DNA from: Thomasclavelia ramosa DSM 1402
Lineage (GTDB): Bacteria > Bacillota_I > Bacilli_A > Erysipelotrichales > Coprobacillaceae
Assembly: GCF_014131695.1 (NCBI RefSeq)
Contig: NZ_CP036346.1
Coordinates: 868,001 to 932,000, forward strand
Length of the DNA stretch: 64,000 nucleotides
Reading direction: 5' to 3'
Shown: positions 16,901 to 25,867 of the stretch, in pieces
Layout: each line of letters opens with the position of its first letter
Position numbering within the stretch: position 1 is the first letter of the stretch
Notes under the pieces: generated by a model
Told to the model about the DNA's origin: nothing
Databases searched by the model: none
What the model saw: only the letters and a program-made list of their open reading frames with translations
Translations under genes and position numbers: made by a program

Positions 16901-19206
16901 ATGAACGATTAGAAAAAGTAAAAACTTATCTTCAAAGTTTACAAACACAAATTAATAAAATGGCTTCAAAACACGAAGAACTTCATCGTGATGACAATAG
17001 TGTTAACTATGATTATGACGAGAAAAATTGTATTTTAGGAGCTACTGAGATTATGCTTGATCATATGCTGTACTCAGTATCAGGTAAACAAATCATGGCT
17101 GGTTTAAAAGGTACAACATTAGATGAAAAGGCAAATCAATTATTAAATTCATTAAATGCAATGGATCAAATGATGGAATTATTCTATCAAAATAAGGGGC
17201 TTAATGAAAATGCAGCTGCTATTAATGATCGCTATCCTGCTCAGCATTTAAATATCCGTTATCAAAGAATGTTTGCTGGTGCTTTTATGTACGCTGGTGG
17301 AAATCATATCGGAATTGAATGGGGTTCAGTATCTGGTTTATCAAATGGAATTCCATTTGAAGCAGCAGAAAATGGAAAATATTTATCGGGTTCTTTATTT
17401 GGTTGGGGAATTGCCCATGAAATTGGACATAACATTAATCAAGGAAGTTATGCAATTGCAGAAATAACTAATAACTATTTCTCATTATTATCACAAAATC
17501 GTGATTCTAATGATACAACAAGATTTAAATATCCAGATGTTTATGAAAAAGTAACTTCAAATACGGTTGGAATGTCAAGTAATGTCTTTACACAATTGGC
17601 AATGTATTGGCAATTACATTTAGCTTATGATCAAAATTATCATTATAAATTATATGATTCACACGAGGAACAATTAAATTCATTGTTCTTTGCTCGAGTA
17701 GATTATTATGCTCGTAATCCTGGGAAGGTGAATATTCCTGAAGGTGGTACTGCATTAAAATTAAACAGTGATGCTCAACAAAACTTTGTACGTTTAGCTT
17801 CAGCAGCAGCTAACAAAGATTTAACAGATTTCTTTACAGCATGGGGAATTATTCCAAATGAAGAAACTAAAGCATTTATTAGCCAATTTGAAGCAGAAAC
17901 AGATAAAATACAATATTTAGATGATGATTCAATGGCTTATCGTTTAGATGGTAAAGCTAGAATGTCTGTAGACACTGAAATTAATGCATCATTATCAAAT
18001 GACAAAAATAGTAATCAAGTAACATTAACTATTTCTAACACAAATAAAGTTGATGGAGCAATGTTAGGTTATGAAATTTTAAGAAACGGTCAAGCAGTTG
18101 GATTTGTAAATGCAGAAACTGGTGAAACAACATTTACAGATACTGTTTCAACTGTTAATAATCGTGTTTTTACTTATTCAATCATTGGATATGATAAATT
18201 ATTAAATCGAACTGCAGAGTTGACTTTAAAACCAATCAAAATTTCTCATGATGGAAGTCTTGATAAAGATCAATGGCTGATTGAAACTAATCTTATTTCA
18301 GATAATGATGAAGCAGTTGGTGATGAAGATTCAACACCATGTTTACCAGAACAAAAAGCAGTAAACGATTTAATTGATAACAATTATCAAAATGTTTATA
18401 AAGGGAGTACAGATACAAAACAAGGTGAATTTATTGTTTCACTAAATACTTTGGCTGACATAACCGGGGTTAAATTAACTAACCCGTCATTTAATCAAGT
18501 ACAGATTTATGTAAGTGATGATAAGGACAACTGGACTTTAGTAAAAGAAGACTCATTAAAAACAGGTGAAGAAAATAAATTATATTTTAGCCAGATTGTT
18601 AATGATGAATTAGAAAATAATAAATCATTGGTTTCATATTCAAGTAGTTATATTAAGATTGTTGCTGTTGATGAAAATGATATTAGTTTATCGGAAATTG
18701 ATGTCTTAGGACCAACAGGTGATAATATTGATATGTCGCAAGAAAATAGTATTGGTATATTAAGCGGTGATTATAAACTAGATGCAAATAATACAATTCC
18801 AAAGGGATCATTGATCTTTACAGGAACATATGCTGGAAATCCAGCTTATAATGTTGTGGAATTAAGATATAATAAAGATGAAATTTTAAGTGGCTATCAA
18901 GCTATTTTTGCAGAAGATCCTGGAGATGGGGATCTAGCTGATGTTAGTGAAGGAACTTGGATTTATTATTTAATTCCTGAAACTGATGAAACTGGAAAAA
19001 TCATAGAAAATAGCTTTGGATATCAAGATGATGAAGGAAATTTTGTTAAAGTTGAACTTCCTGGCTCAATTAAACCAGAGTTGTATCGCGTTAACGATGC
19101 TCAAACAAATGCTGGTCAACGTTTAGTAAGTGATTCTTTTGAAGTGAAAATTCCAACTGAATTACCTTCAATCACAATCGGAAATCAAAAGAGAGGTGGT
19201 AAATAA
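13987..19206 (+). CDS. Secreted multidomain M60 (enhancin-like) metalloprotease with dockerin-like module
   Basis: 1739 residues. A signal peptide (about 1-24, KKILAFFLVVVVLLG core) is followed by a low-complexity Ser/Thr/Asn linker, a beta domain (about 70-155), and a dockerin-like pair of calcium loops, DFNKDGKIDSKD (near 179) and DIDDNNKIDLLD (near 210). Then come a galactose-binding-like region (about 260-400), two fibronectin III domains (about 405-500 and 508-596) and another carbohydrate-binding-like region (about 605-780). The peptidase core (about 1000-1330) has the zinc motif HEIGH at 1144-1148 and the downstream glutamate E1159, the gluzincin pattern of M60/enhancin enzymes that cut mucin-type glycoproteins. 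The C-terminus has further beta domains and no LPxTG anchor. Ribosome site GGAAAGGAG. c-di-GMP control is expected from the leader. Confidence 0.9.
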   Translation: MKKILAFFLVVVVLLGSTQLTIYADNESQGQEITTSVTNGESTKNENDSSMITNEKTVNNESTSPEKTADVKNSSITGKVKLIINTQYFKKNISTLSAQLANIEQTYTGELDSTKENSQIFEFKNIVNGTYTLTIQGDGYETVSKEVVVNNNETTVKYVNTNSVADNIEGNGFGTFAYGDFNKDGKIDSKDKKILSTAIFNNDSSNSLLDIDDNNKIDLLDLHTFTYAYSDNGTTQVTRLEPVIETQPLLVNNVSLNNDELQGTLEGKIENIFSETAQEETLKLKPEKDEEISQSNPIQMSLEVKKPVAVTQLTIQGTKENAITEGSVIVVAENGEEIEAVISTAKSRARMASRQAIVQADGSIVIDLGTQIAVKKVTIKVTGTSSKSLAEISKVEFLNGMEDHIPAPKLDIPTGITVDELDEELYIKWDALNNVTGYKVKITYNGKTEEHASNVNSFNLKSFNDKDLLNGKTYKISVKAINDADKNSLWESDYSAAVEATPQASKVPDAPDNVKAVGAYRSINVSWKDMKSTDSYNVFYREKGNGEYIEAVSKYEGTSYTITSLKDNTKYEVYVTGNNKKGTGPASLVSEATTVNILPAQLPQYKLLNTSNGEGKLSNHINNVYYGNNGVTEIVNSPLDEVSTTTNSALALVDDNYDSYLQINDWDFGVSYHRNWRLTFEFDDTYEMNYISFAGPVNDSSINNIGISYYDESGKEVDASIDAFRRKTDDNGRIYFIAHLAKPIKTNKVRFGVQSSNRTMRISEFNFYYYDSLEEDVNALFTDSFHLTVRDDVTSTTLDDLQTRLNTPDEVSQELHPFKDLIQLELNQARQVVEGTALQNMQEIHNGIAASKQGNLGFGGLNSWQPLGYVTYPGDTFIVYVGQEGKRNGQAVNLQLVYSQYHAESASFVSSPISLKVGKNEISMKELQSIGVEKGGSVYVQYTGNSNEKIAVRVSGGEKIATLDLYQVSDENERLEKVKTYLQSLQTQINKMASKHEELHRDDNSVNYDYDEKNCILGATEIMLDHMLYSVSGKQIMAGLKGTTLDEKANQLLNSLNAMDQMMELFYQNKGLNENAAAINDRYPAQHLNIRYQRMFAGAFMYAGGNHIGIEWGSVSGLSNGIPFEAAENGKYLSGSLFGWGIAHEIGHNINQGSYAIAEITNNYFSLLSQNRDSNDTTRFKYPDVYEKVTSNTVGMSSNVFTQLAMYWQLHLAYDQNYHYKLYDSHEEQLNSLFFARVDYYARNPGKVNIPEGGTALKLNSDAQQNFVRLASAAANKDLTDFFTAWGIIPNEETKAFISQFEAETDKIQYLDDDSMAYRLDGKARMSVDTEINASLSNDKNSNQVTLTISNTNKVDGAMLGYEILRNGQAVGFVNAETGETTFTDTVSTVNNRVFTYSIIGYDKLLNRTAELTLKPIKISHDGSLDKDQWLIETNLISDNDEAVGDEDSTPCLPEQKAVNDLIDNNYQNVYKGSTDTKQGEFIVSLNTLADITGVKLTNPSFNQVQIYVSDDKDNWTLVKEDSLKTGEENKLYFSQIVNDELENNKSLVSYSSSYIKIVAVDENDISLSEIDVLGPTGDNIDMSQENSIGILSGDYKLDANNTIPKGSLIFTGTYAGNPAYNVVELRYNKDEILSGYQAIFAEDPGDGDLADVSEGTWIYYLIPETDETGKIIENSFGYQDDEGNFVKVELPGSIKPELYRVNDAQTNAGQRLVSDSFEVKIPTELPSITIGNQKRGGK

Positions 19207-20444
19207 TGAAAAAAATATTTCAATTTTTTATAGCTGTAGTAATGTGTTTATCTTTATCAACTAATATTTATGCTATTAATGATAATGAACACGAAATTAC
19301 AACAGATAAGCCACATATTATTTTGACACCTAATCAAGCTGGCGATGAGTTGACAGTAAAACTACATTTAAGTCAAGAAATGTTTGAACGTCAAATTGCA
19401 ACGATGCATTTATCTATTAATACGTCAAAATCAATTCAAGAATATCAAAATGCATTTATGTTGGACGAAGGATTAAAGAAGCTAGCTTCAATATATGATT
19501 ATAATCTTTCCGAAAATAAAATCGATTTGTTATTATCGAATAAAACTAAGTTATTTGAACAGCAAGAGATTACTTTAGGAACAATTAGAATTGATAGTAA
19601 TAAAGATTTTGAAATAGAATTTACACCAGCAAAAATTACATATGTATATGTAAATGATAAAGCTGAAAATAGTATAGAATTCGATTGTCCAGCAGTAATA
19701 TTATCAAGTGTGTCTGGTGGTGACTCAGGAGATAATGGACAAGATCCTGCTGATAAAATAACTGTAGAAACTGTGGTTGAGCACTTAGGTGGGAGTAAAT
19801 TAGAGCTTGCTGAAGAATCGCAAAAAGTAGTTCAAACAAGCGTGATGAGTTATTTAAATAAACACTATGCAGAAATTTTAGGAAATTTACCTGAGGGAAC
19901 TGTTATTAAAGCTCAACTTTCATTGAAAAATCTAACAGAAAGTGACATAACGATAGATCAGAAAGATAAGATTGAAAAAGTTTTAGAGGATGGAGCGAAA
20001 ATATTAGCTTATTACGATATTTCTATTACGGCTACAGCTTATTCAAAAGATGACGTGATCATCCCAGAAATAAATGGTGTAGAAATTAGTGAAATGGCGT
20101 CTCCAATCAAATTATCTATGACAATTCCTAGTGAATTTATTAAGAAAAACCGTCAATTTGGAATAGTTAGACTGCACGATAATGAAGCTAATGGCTTAAA
20201 ATCTAGCTTAGCAAATGAAAATATTATTACTTTTGAGACTGATCGTTTTTCAATCTATACATTAGTCGCTAAGGACTATACACAAGCAGAAGTAAATAAA
20301 GATCCAGATGTATTAAATAATTCTATTGTTAAAACTGGTGATGACACTTCATCAATGTTACCAATGATTTTTATGGCAGCTTCATTGTTAGTGATTATTG
20401 GAATTTTAGAAATGAAAAGAAGAGAAGTAAATAGACAAAAGTAG
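19206..20444 (+). CDS. Surface-anchored protein, possible cohesin-like partner of the M60 protease
   Basis: 412 residues; its ATG overlaps the protease stop (taAtga-type junction), so the two are co-translated. A signal peptide (about 1-23) is followed by a beta-rich domain at about 30-165 (GDELTVKLHLSQEMF, ...ITLGTIRIDSNKDFEIEF) whose layout resembles cohesins, the receptors of dockerins. A linker and a mixed domain follow (about 185-355). The C-terminus has KTGDDTSSMLP, a hydrophobic helix and RREVNRQK, like a sortase substrate tail with a degenerate motif, or a plain membrane anchor. The cohesin reading is a fold-level guess, supported by the dockerin-like module in the neighbour. Confidence 0.7.
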   Translation: MKKIFQFFIAVVMCLSLSTNIYAINDNEHEITTDKPHIILTPNQAGDELTVKLHLSQEMFERQIATMHLSINTSKSIQEYQNAFMLDEGLKKLASIYDYNLSENKIDLLLSNKTKLFEQQEITLGTIRIDSNKDFEIEFTPAKITYVYVNDKAENSIEFDCPAVILSSVSGGDSGDNGQDPADKITVETVVEHLGGSKLELAEESQKVVQTSVMSYLNKHYAEILGNLPEGTVIKAQLSLKNLTESDITIDQKDKIEKVLEDGAKILAYYDISITATAYSKDDVIIPEINGVEISEMASPIKLSMTIPSEFIKKNRQFGIVRLHDNEANGLKSSLANENIITFETDRFSIYTLVAKDYTQAEVNKDPDVLNNSIVKTGDDTSSMLPMIFMAASLLVIIGILEMKRREVNRQK

Positions 20445-20452
20445 TTATAACG

Positions 20453-20500
20453 AAAAAGAGAAATTATGCTAAATAGGCATTTCTATTTCTCTTTTTTATT
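20453..20500 (+). terminator. Terminator of the M60 protease operon
   Basis: AAAAAGAGAAAT (20453-20464) pairs with ATTTCTCTTTTT (20485-20496), with an inner ATGC/GCAT stem, and ends in a T run. Confidence 0.85.
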
Positions 20501-20960
20501 TTAATTAGTATTTTTAAATTTCCGACCAATCGGAATAGCTATTTTATTTTTTAAAACTATTTCATTACTTTTTCGAATAACAATGTGGTTTTGATTAACA
20601 ATATAGCTCTTGTGAACTTGAATAAATTGATTAACAGCTAATTCACCGAGTAATTGACTAAGTTTTTTCGAAATTTATATTGACCAAGCTGAGTGTGGAT
20701 AATTAAATAGTAACTAATGATTCAATCCAAATTATTTGATTGATTTTTATTTGAATATAAGAATACCCAATTTTAAAAGTTAAAATTTGTTCAATATTTT
20801 TATGCAGGTTTAATAACAAAGAAATAGCGTGATTAAGCTCTGTTTCTAAATCATTTTTTTCCAATAAAGCATAAAGGATGGTAACTTAATGAAAGGAACA
20901 CTAATTCTTGATTATCAATGATAAATATAATTGAGTGGCTATCCATTTTGGGTGGAGAAA
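20501..20960 (-). pseudogene. Decayed LytTR regulator
   Basis: Read on the minus strand, the end encodes FIQVHKSYIVNQNHIVI and AIPIGRKFKN, the C-terminal LytTR hallmarks also seen in the gene at 1681. Upstream, ILTFKIGYSYIQIKINQII and WIESLVT give the first half of the domain but in another frame and with stops between. Fragments such as NDLETELNHAISLL suggest the N-terminal domain. Several frameshifts and stops make it nonfunctional. Confidence 0.75.
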
Positions 20961-20994
20961 AATTTTTTTCAGGTCATGAATAGATGTAATTTCT

Positions 20995-21515
20995 TTAAAA
21001 ATGATTACTTGTTTTTTCAATATATTCAGCAAAACGCATGTCTTTATTAGCTAAAGCTTCTTTTAAGTGATAGGGATCCTGGATTTTAACGCCTTGAGCC
21101 TCAATAAATTTGATTGCATAGTATATAAATATCACTGTATGATAGGGCAATCTTTGCAATATTAACTAGCGGTATTTGAATGTCAAATGTTGGTTCCCAG
21201 TTAAAAATAATGAGGTAAAATTGTTGGTAATTAAACCATAAATTTTGATTACTGCAATATTTAAAATATTTTTTATCAATGACAATAATTTGTCGATTTC
21301 CGTAACCGGCAGTGACAATGATTATTGCAATCATCATAAAAATAATGGTCGGTGAATACAATTCTGGATTTTGTAGATAAAAAATTAAGCTTTTTGAATG
21401 TGTTTGAAAAAATGGCATAGAGTAGATCCAGACCCAAAATACTAATAATAAATTCAACTAAAATTCGTTTGCGACTTACTAAACAGCCAATTGTTTTAAT
21501 AATAATCCCTCCTTA
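20995..21515 (-). pseudogene. Decayed membrane partner of a LytTR regulator
   Basis: A ribosome site AAGGAGG (around 21505-21515) is followed by KTIGCLVSRKRILVEFI, matching KKYVIGKPRRILAIVNM of the protein at 1086. After a frameshift come membrane-like segments (open frame 21101-21457), and the end reads IEAQGVKIQDPYHLKEAL and AEYIEK, matching IESLGITLNDPYNLLEVI and SQYIDE. It precedes the LytTR relic in the same order as the intact pair, so this is a dead paralogous operon. Confidence 0.72.
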
Positions 21516-21704
21516 CACTTATCATTTTATTACGTTTAATAATTTTATTAATAACTTTGACCTCAATTACTTAAGTATAAGCTAAACAGTGGATAAAAAG
21601 ATAGTTAAAAAAGGGGCTGAAAAGTATTAGGCATATTTATAAATTTTATAGTCATTGTATTTTATTTTAAATAATGGCATAATACTAACAAAGAAGGGAT
21701 GATC

Positions 21705-22469
21705 ATGATGTTACAACAAGAACGGCATAATCAGATTATTGCTAAACTAGATTTAGAAGGGCAAGTAAGAGTTAGAGATTTAAGTAAGGATTTTAATGTA
21801 ACCGAAGATTGTATTCGTAAAGATTTAACAATACTAGAAAAAAATGGAAAATTAAAGAGAATTCATGGTGGAGCAACACAGATACGAACTAATCTTCATC
21901 GTGTTAATGTCGGTGAGCGAATTGGTTTAAATTCACCTGAAAAGAAGCTTATTGCTCAAAAAGCAGTTGAAATAATTGAGCCGGGAACAATGGTTTTTTT
22001 AGGAATTTCAACAATTAATATTGAGTTGGCAAAACTTATCTATCAGCGTGATATGAACGTAACGGTTGTAACTAATATGATTGAATTGATCAATATTTTT
22101 AGAGGTGAATGTCGAGCAAGATTGATTTTTATTGGTGGAGAATTTAATAATCCTAAAGACGGATTCTTAGGTGCAATTACTATAGACCAAATAAAGAGTT
22201 ATAAATTTGACTTGTCATTTTTAGGTGTGGTTGGAATTGACTTACATTCAGGAAATATTACAACTTATGATATCGATGATGGATTAACTAAAAAGCAAGT
22301 GATTAATTCTAGTAAAAAGAGTTATATGTTGGCTGAAACGGCAAAATTAAAATTAGACGGGAATTATGTTTTTTCTCATATAGATGATTTTACGGGAATT
22401 ATTTGTGAAAAGGCGGTAACGCTTCAACAACGGGAACTTATTAATAAATATGGATTAGATATTTTATGA
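21705..22469 (+). CDS. DeoR-family transcriptional regulator
   Basis: About 254 residues. AAGGG at 21694-21698 favours ATG 21705 or 21708 over the ATG at 21699. The N-terminal helix-turn-helix reads RHNQIIAKLDLEGQVRVRDL, then NVTEDCIRKDLTILE and RIHGGAT, the DeoR signature. The C-terminal domain belongs to the sugar-phosphate-sensing DeoRC fold (FIGGEFNN, DLSFLGVVGID). It has its own promoter (TTGTAT at 21655, CATAAT at 21678, 17 bp apart) and terminator and sits just upstream of the glycyl radical enzyme operon, which it probably represses until a phosphorylated sugar appears. Confidence 0.9.
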   Translation: MMLQQERHNQIIAKLDLEGQVRVRDLSKDFNVTEDCIRKDLTILEKNGKLKRIHGGATQIRTNLHRVNVGERIGLNSPEKKLIAQKAVEIIEPGTMVFLGISTINIELAKLIYQRDMNVTVVTNMIELINIFRGECRARLIFIGGEFNNPKDGFLGAITIDQIKSYKFDLSFLGVVGIDLHSGNITTYDIDDGLTKKQVINSSKKSYMLAETAKLKLDGNYVFSHIDDFTGIICEKAVTLQQRELINKYGLDIL

Positions 22470-22470
22470 T

Positions 22471-22496
22471 AAAGTGGTTTAAAGCCACTTTTTTAT
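22471..22496 (+). terminator. Terminator of the DeoR regulator gene
   Basis: AAAGTGG (22471-22477) pairs with CCACTTT (22485-22491) followed by T residues. Confidence 0.8.
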
Positions 22497-22516
22497 TATT
22501 TTTTATTGAAAATATA

Positions 22517-22544
22517 TTGAAAAATATTGTATATGTATTATAAT
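22517..22544 (+). promoter_or_regulatory. Promoter of the glycyl radical enzyme operon
   Basis: TTGAAA (22517-22522), 16 bp, TATAAT (22539-22544). Downstream at 22554-22578 lies a short direct repeat (ACAATAAAAAACGATAAAAAATG) that could hold a repressor site; for length it is given here only as two halves, ACAATAAAAA and CGATAAAAAA. Confidence 0.6.
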
Positions 22545-22595
22545 TCAATTACAAACAATAAAAAACGATAAAAAATGAGATGAGGAGAATTAGCT

Positions 22596-24950
22596 ATGGA
22601 TAATTTAGAACAAACTCCAAGAATTACTTTATTAAAGGAAAAAATGTTAAATGAACCACGTTATGTTTCAATTGAACAGGCACGAATTATAACGAGGATT
22701 TATCAAGAAAATGAAAGCTTATCAATTCCTAAAAAAAGAGCGTTATCTTTGAAAGCAGCATTAGAAGAATTAGAAATTGGCGTAGAAAAAGAAGAGTTGA
22801 TTGTTGGGAATCGCACTAAAGGTGTTAGGTACGGAGTAGTATTTCCAGAAAGTGGATGTTCTTGGGTTAACAAAGAGTTTGAGACTTTACCAACAAGACC
22901 ACAAGATAAATTCCGAATAAAAAAGGAAGATGTAAAAGAATTTAAGGAGATAATTTATCCATATTGGCAAGACCGTTCATTGGAAGATGTCATAAAAGAG
23001 AATTATGGTGAGGAAATTAATGCAATTGCTAAAGTTGTTAAAATTAATCAAAAAGATCATGCTCAAGGACACATTTGTCCAGATACGAAGACTTGGCTAG
23101 AGCTTGGACCAAAAGGATTGATGACAAAAGCTTATGAAAAGTTAAAAAATTGTGATGAAAATCAAAAGGAATTTTATGAATGTACAATTATTGTTTTAGA
23201 AGGTGTCTGCCATTTTATGATGCGTTATCATGATTATATTTTGACAATGTTGGAAAGTCTGGAAGATGATAATAAGAAATCTTTACAAAGGGTTGCAGAT
23301 ATTTGTGCAAATCTTGCTAGTCGACCTGCTCAGTCATTTCATGAGGCTGTACAATCACTTTGGTTTTTATTTGTTGTTCTACACATGGAGTCTAATGCAT
23401 CATCATTTTCTCCTGGAAGAATGGATCAATATCTTTATCCTTATTATCAAAAAGATATTGAAAAAGGAATTATATCAAAGCAAGAGGCATTAGAAATATT
23501 AGAGTGTTTGTGGTTAAAGTTTAATCAAATTGTGTATTTGAGGAATCAGCACAGTGCAAAATATTTTGCTGGTTTTCCAATCGGATTTAATATAGCGATT
23601 GGTGGAATTGATGAAAATGGATGCGATATTTATAATGAGTTATCACTACTGTTATTAAAAGCACAATACCATCTAGGATTACCACAACCTAATTTATCAG
23701 TAAGATTAAATAAAAATTCTTCACATGAACTAATACAGGAAGCAATCAAAGTAGTTGCTAAAGGTAGTGGGATGCCACAGTTCTTTAATGATGAGGCAAT
23801 TGTAAATAGTATGATTAAAGATTTAGGTATTGAAGAAAAAGATGCAAGAAATTATGCAATTGTTGGATGTGTTGAATTAACGACACATGGAAACAATTTG
23901 GGCTGGTCTGATGCTGCAATGTTCAATTTAAATAAAGCGCTGGAATTAACTATGAATCATGGAAAATGTCTTTTAACTAATGAACCAATAGGTTTGGATC
24001 TTGGAAGTATTGAAACCTATGAGAGTTTTGAGGATTTGGAAAATGCTTTTCAAAAACAAATTGATTATTTTATAGAAAAAATGATGAAAGCTGAGATTGT
24101 TGTAGAAAAAGCTCATCAAGATTGCTTGCCGACAGCTTTTTTATCAACGGTCATTGATTCTTGTTTAGAAAAGGGAGTAGATGTAACACGTGGTGGGGCA
24201 AAATACAATCTTTCAGGGATCCAGATGATACAAATTGCAAATTTAGCTGATTCACTTGCAGCAATCAAGGTACTCGTATATGATGAAAAGATGATTACCA
24301 GACATGAATTATTAGAAGCATTACAAGCAGATTTTAAAGGATATGAAATTATCCAAACGATGCTTTTAAATAAAGTACCGAAGTATGGCAATGATGTAAA
24401 ATGGGTCGATGAATTAGGTGCTAAATGGGCTGGTTATTTTAGGGAAAGAATGAAAGATTATACAAATTATCGCGGTGGTCTATATCATACCGGAATGTAT
24501 ACAGTAAGTGCTCATGTTCCAATGGGTGAAAATGTAGGTGCATCACCTGATGGTAGAAATGCTTTGACACCATTGGCTGATGGTGGAATGTCACCAGTTT
24601 ATGGAAGAGATATGGCAGGACCAACTGCAGTTTTAAAATCGGTATCACGTATGAAGGATTCGTATACAACAAATGGGGGCTTGTTAAATATGAAATTTTT
24701 ACCAGAGTTTTTTAAAACTGAAACAGGAATGATGAAATTTGAAAACTTTTTAAGAGCATTTGTAGATTTAAAAATTCCACATATTCAATTCAATGTAGTA
24801 CGACGTGAAGATTTGTTGGATGCGAAGCTTCATCCGGAACAACATAGGTCATTAACGATTCGGGTTGCAGGATATACAGCTTATTTTGTAGAACTGGCTG
24901 GTAAGCTGCAAGATGAGATTATTGAAAGGACGGCTTATGAAGATATCTAA
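22596..24950 (+). CDS. Glycyl radical enzyme of the PFL2/PflD (YbiW-like) class
   Basis: 784 residues, an oxygen-sensitive radical enzyme of the pyruvate formate-lyase-like dehydratase branch. The thiyl cysteine is C425 with the base E427 in IVGCVEL, and the glycyl radical site is G759 in RVAGYTA. The GCVE motif marks the eliminase/dehydratase class (glycerol dehydratase, CutC, HypD and relatives), not true pyruvate formate-lyase. It is followed by its own activase (14-bp overlap) and an FSA-type aldolase, the same trio as E. coli ybiW-ybiY-fsaA. From memory, that group has been linked to dehydration of 1,5-anhydroglucitol 6-phosphate before FSA-type cleavage; here the substrate stays unproven. 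Confidence 0.9.
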   Translation: MDNLEQTPRITLLKEKMLNEPRYVSIEQARIITRIYQENESLSIPKKRALSLKAALEELEIGVEKEELIVGNRTKGVRYGVVFPESGCSWVNKEFETLPTRPQDKFRIKKEDVKEFKEIIYPYWQDRSLEDVIKENYGEEINAIAKVVKINQKDHAQGHICPDTKTWLELGPKGLMTKAYEKLKNCDENQKEFYECTIIVLEGVCHFMMRYHDYILTMLESLEDDNKKSLQRVADICANLASRPAQSFHEAVQSLWFLFVVLHMESNASSFSPGRMDQYLYPYYQKDIEKGIISKQEALEILECLWLKFNQIVYLRNQHSAKYFAGFPIGFNIAIGGIDENGCDIYNELSLLLLKAQYHLGLPQPNLSVRLNKNSSHELIQEAIKVVAKGSGMPQFFNDEAIVNSMIKDLGIEEKDARNYAIVGCVELTTHGNNLGWSDAAMFNLNKALELTMNHGKCLLTNEPIGLDLGSIETYESFEDLENAFQKQIDYFIEKMMKAEIVVEKAHQDCLPTAFLSTVIDSCLEKGVDVTRGGAKYNLSGIQMIQIANLADSLAAIKVLVYDEKMITRHELLEALQADFKGYEIIQTMLLNKVPKYGNDVKWVDELGAKWAGYFRERMKDYTNYRGGLYHTGMYTVSAHVPMGENVGASPDGRNALTPLADGGMSPVYGRDMAGPTAVLKSVSRMKDSYTTNGGLLNMKFLPEFFKTETGMMKFENFLRAFVDLKIPHIQFNVVRREDLLDAKLHPEQHRSLTIRVAGYTAYFVELAGKLQDEIIERTAYEDI

Positions 24951-25854
24951 AGCTTTAGTATTTGATATCAAAAGATTTGCTGTTCATGACGGATATGGAT
25001 TAAGAACAACAGTTTTTTTTAAAGGCTGTCCATTAAGGTGCAAATGGTGTCAAAATCCAGAAGGATTATCATCTCAAAGAAGACCAATATATTTTGAAAA
25101 TAGTTGTATTCATTGTCAAAGATGTGTGGAGTTTTCTAAAAAAAATCAAATTAAATATGAAAATAATCGTCCGTATTTCAATTTGCAATATGAAGGAACT
25201 TTTGATAATTTGGTAAAAGCTTGTCCAGGTAATGCTATTCGTTATGATAGTGAAGCGTATGATATAAAACAATTAATGGAAAAAATCAAGGAAGATAGAG
25301 TGTTTTTTAGAGATGATGGTGGTGTGACATTTTCTGGAGGGGAACCGCTTATGCAAGGAGAATTCTTGTATGAGATTTTAAAAGCTTGTCAAGAAGAGAA
25401 AATTCATACTGCGATTGAAACAACTATGTATGGATCATTAGAATTAATCAAAAAAATACTCCCATATCTTGATTTAATATATATTGATTTAAAAGTTTTT
25501 GATGAAAAGAGACACATGGAATTAACTAACGTTTCATCAAAAATGATAAAACAGCATATTGAATATATTTTAGAAAGTGAATATAGAAACAAAGTTATAA
25601 TCAGAACACCATTGATACCGACAATGACGGCGACTGATCATAATATAAAAAGTATTGCAAATTTTCTTGTTAATATTTATCCAGAAGTTAAATACGAATT
25701 GTTGAATTACAATCCATTAGCTTTTGCAAAATATGAATTAGTTGATCTGGAATATGAAGTTGATAAACAATTGAAGATGTTTGATAAAGAACAGATGGAA
25801 CATTTTCATCAGTTAGTTTATCAAACAGGTTTAAAAAATTTAATCATAGAATAA
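24937..25854 (+). CDS. Glycyl radical enzyme activating protein (radical SAM)
   Basis: 305 residues from ATG 24937, inside the end of the enzyme gene and preceded by GAAAGGA; an in-frame ATG at 24913 is less likely. The radical SAM cluster is C31-C35-C38 in KGCPLRCKWCQNPEG. The inserted ferredoxin part shows only C57, C60, C63 and C96, enough for one auxiliary 4Fe-4S cluster, whereas many activases of this class carry two. FSGGEPL is the SAM-binding GGE motif. It abstracts hydrogen from the glycine of the partner enzyme to create the radical. Confidence 0.93.
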   Translation: MKISKALVFDIKRFAVHDGYGLRTTVFFKGCPLRCKWCQNPEGLSSQRRPIYFENSCIHCQRCVEFSKKNQIKYENNRPYFNLQYEGTFDNLVKACPGNAIRYDSEAYDIKQLMEKIKEDRVFFRDDGGVTFSGGEPLMQGEFLYEILKACQEEKIHTAIETTMYGSLELIKKILPYLDLIYIDLKVFDEKRHMELTNVSSKMIKQHIEYILESEYRNKVIIRTPLIPTMTATDHNIKSIANFLVNIYPEVKYELLNYNPLAFAKYELVDLEYEVDKQLKMFDKEQMEHFHQLVYQTGLKNLIIE

Positions 25855-25867
25855 GGAGAAGATAAAA

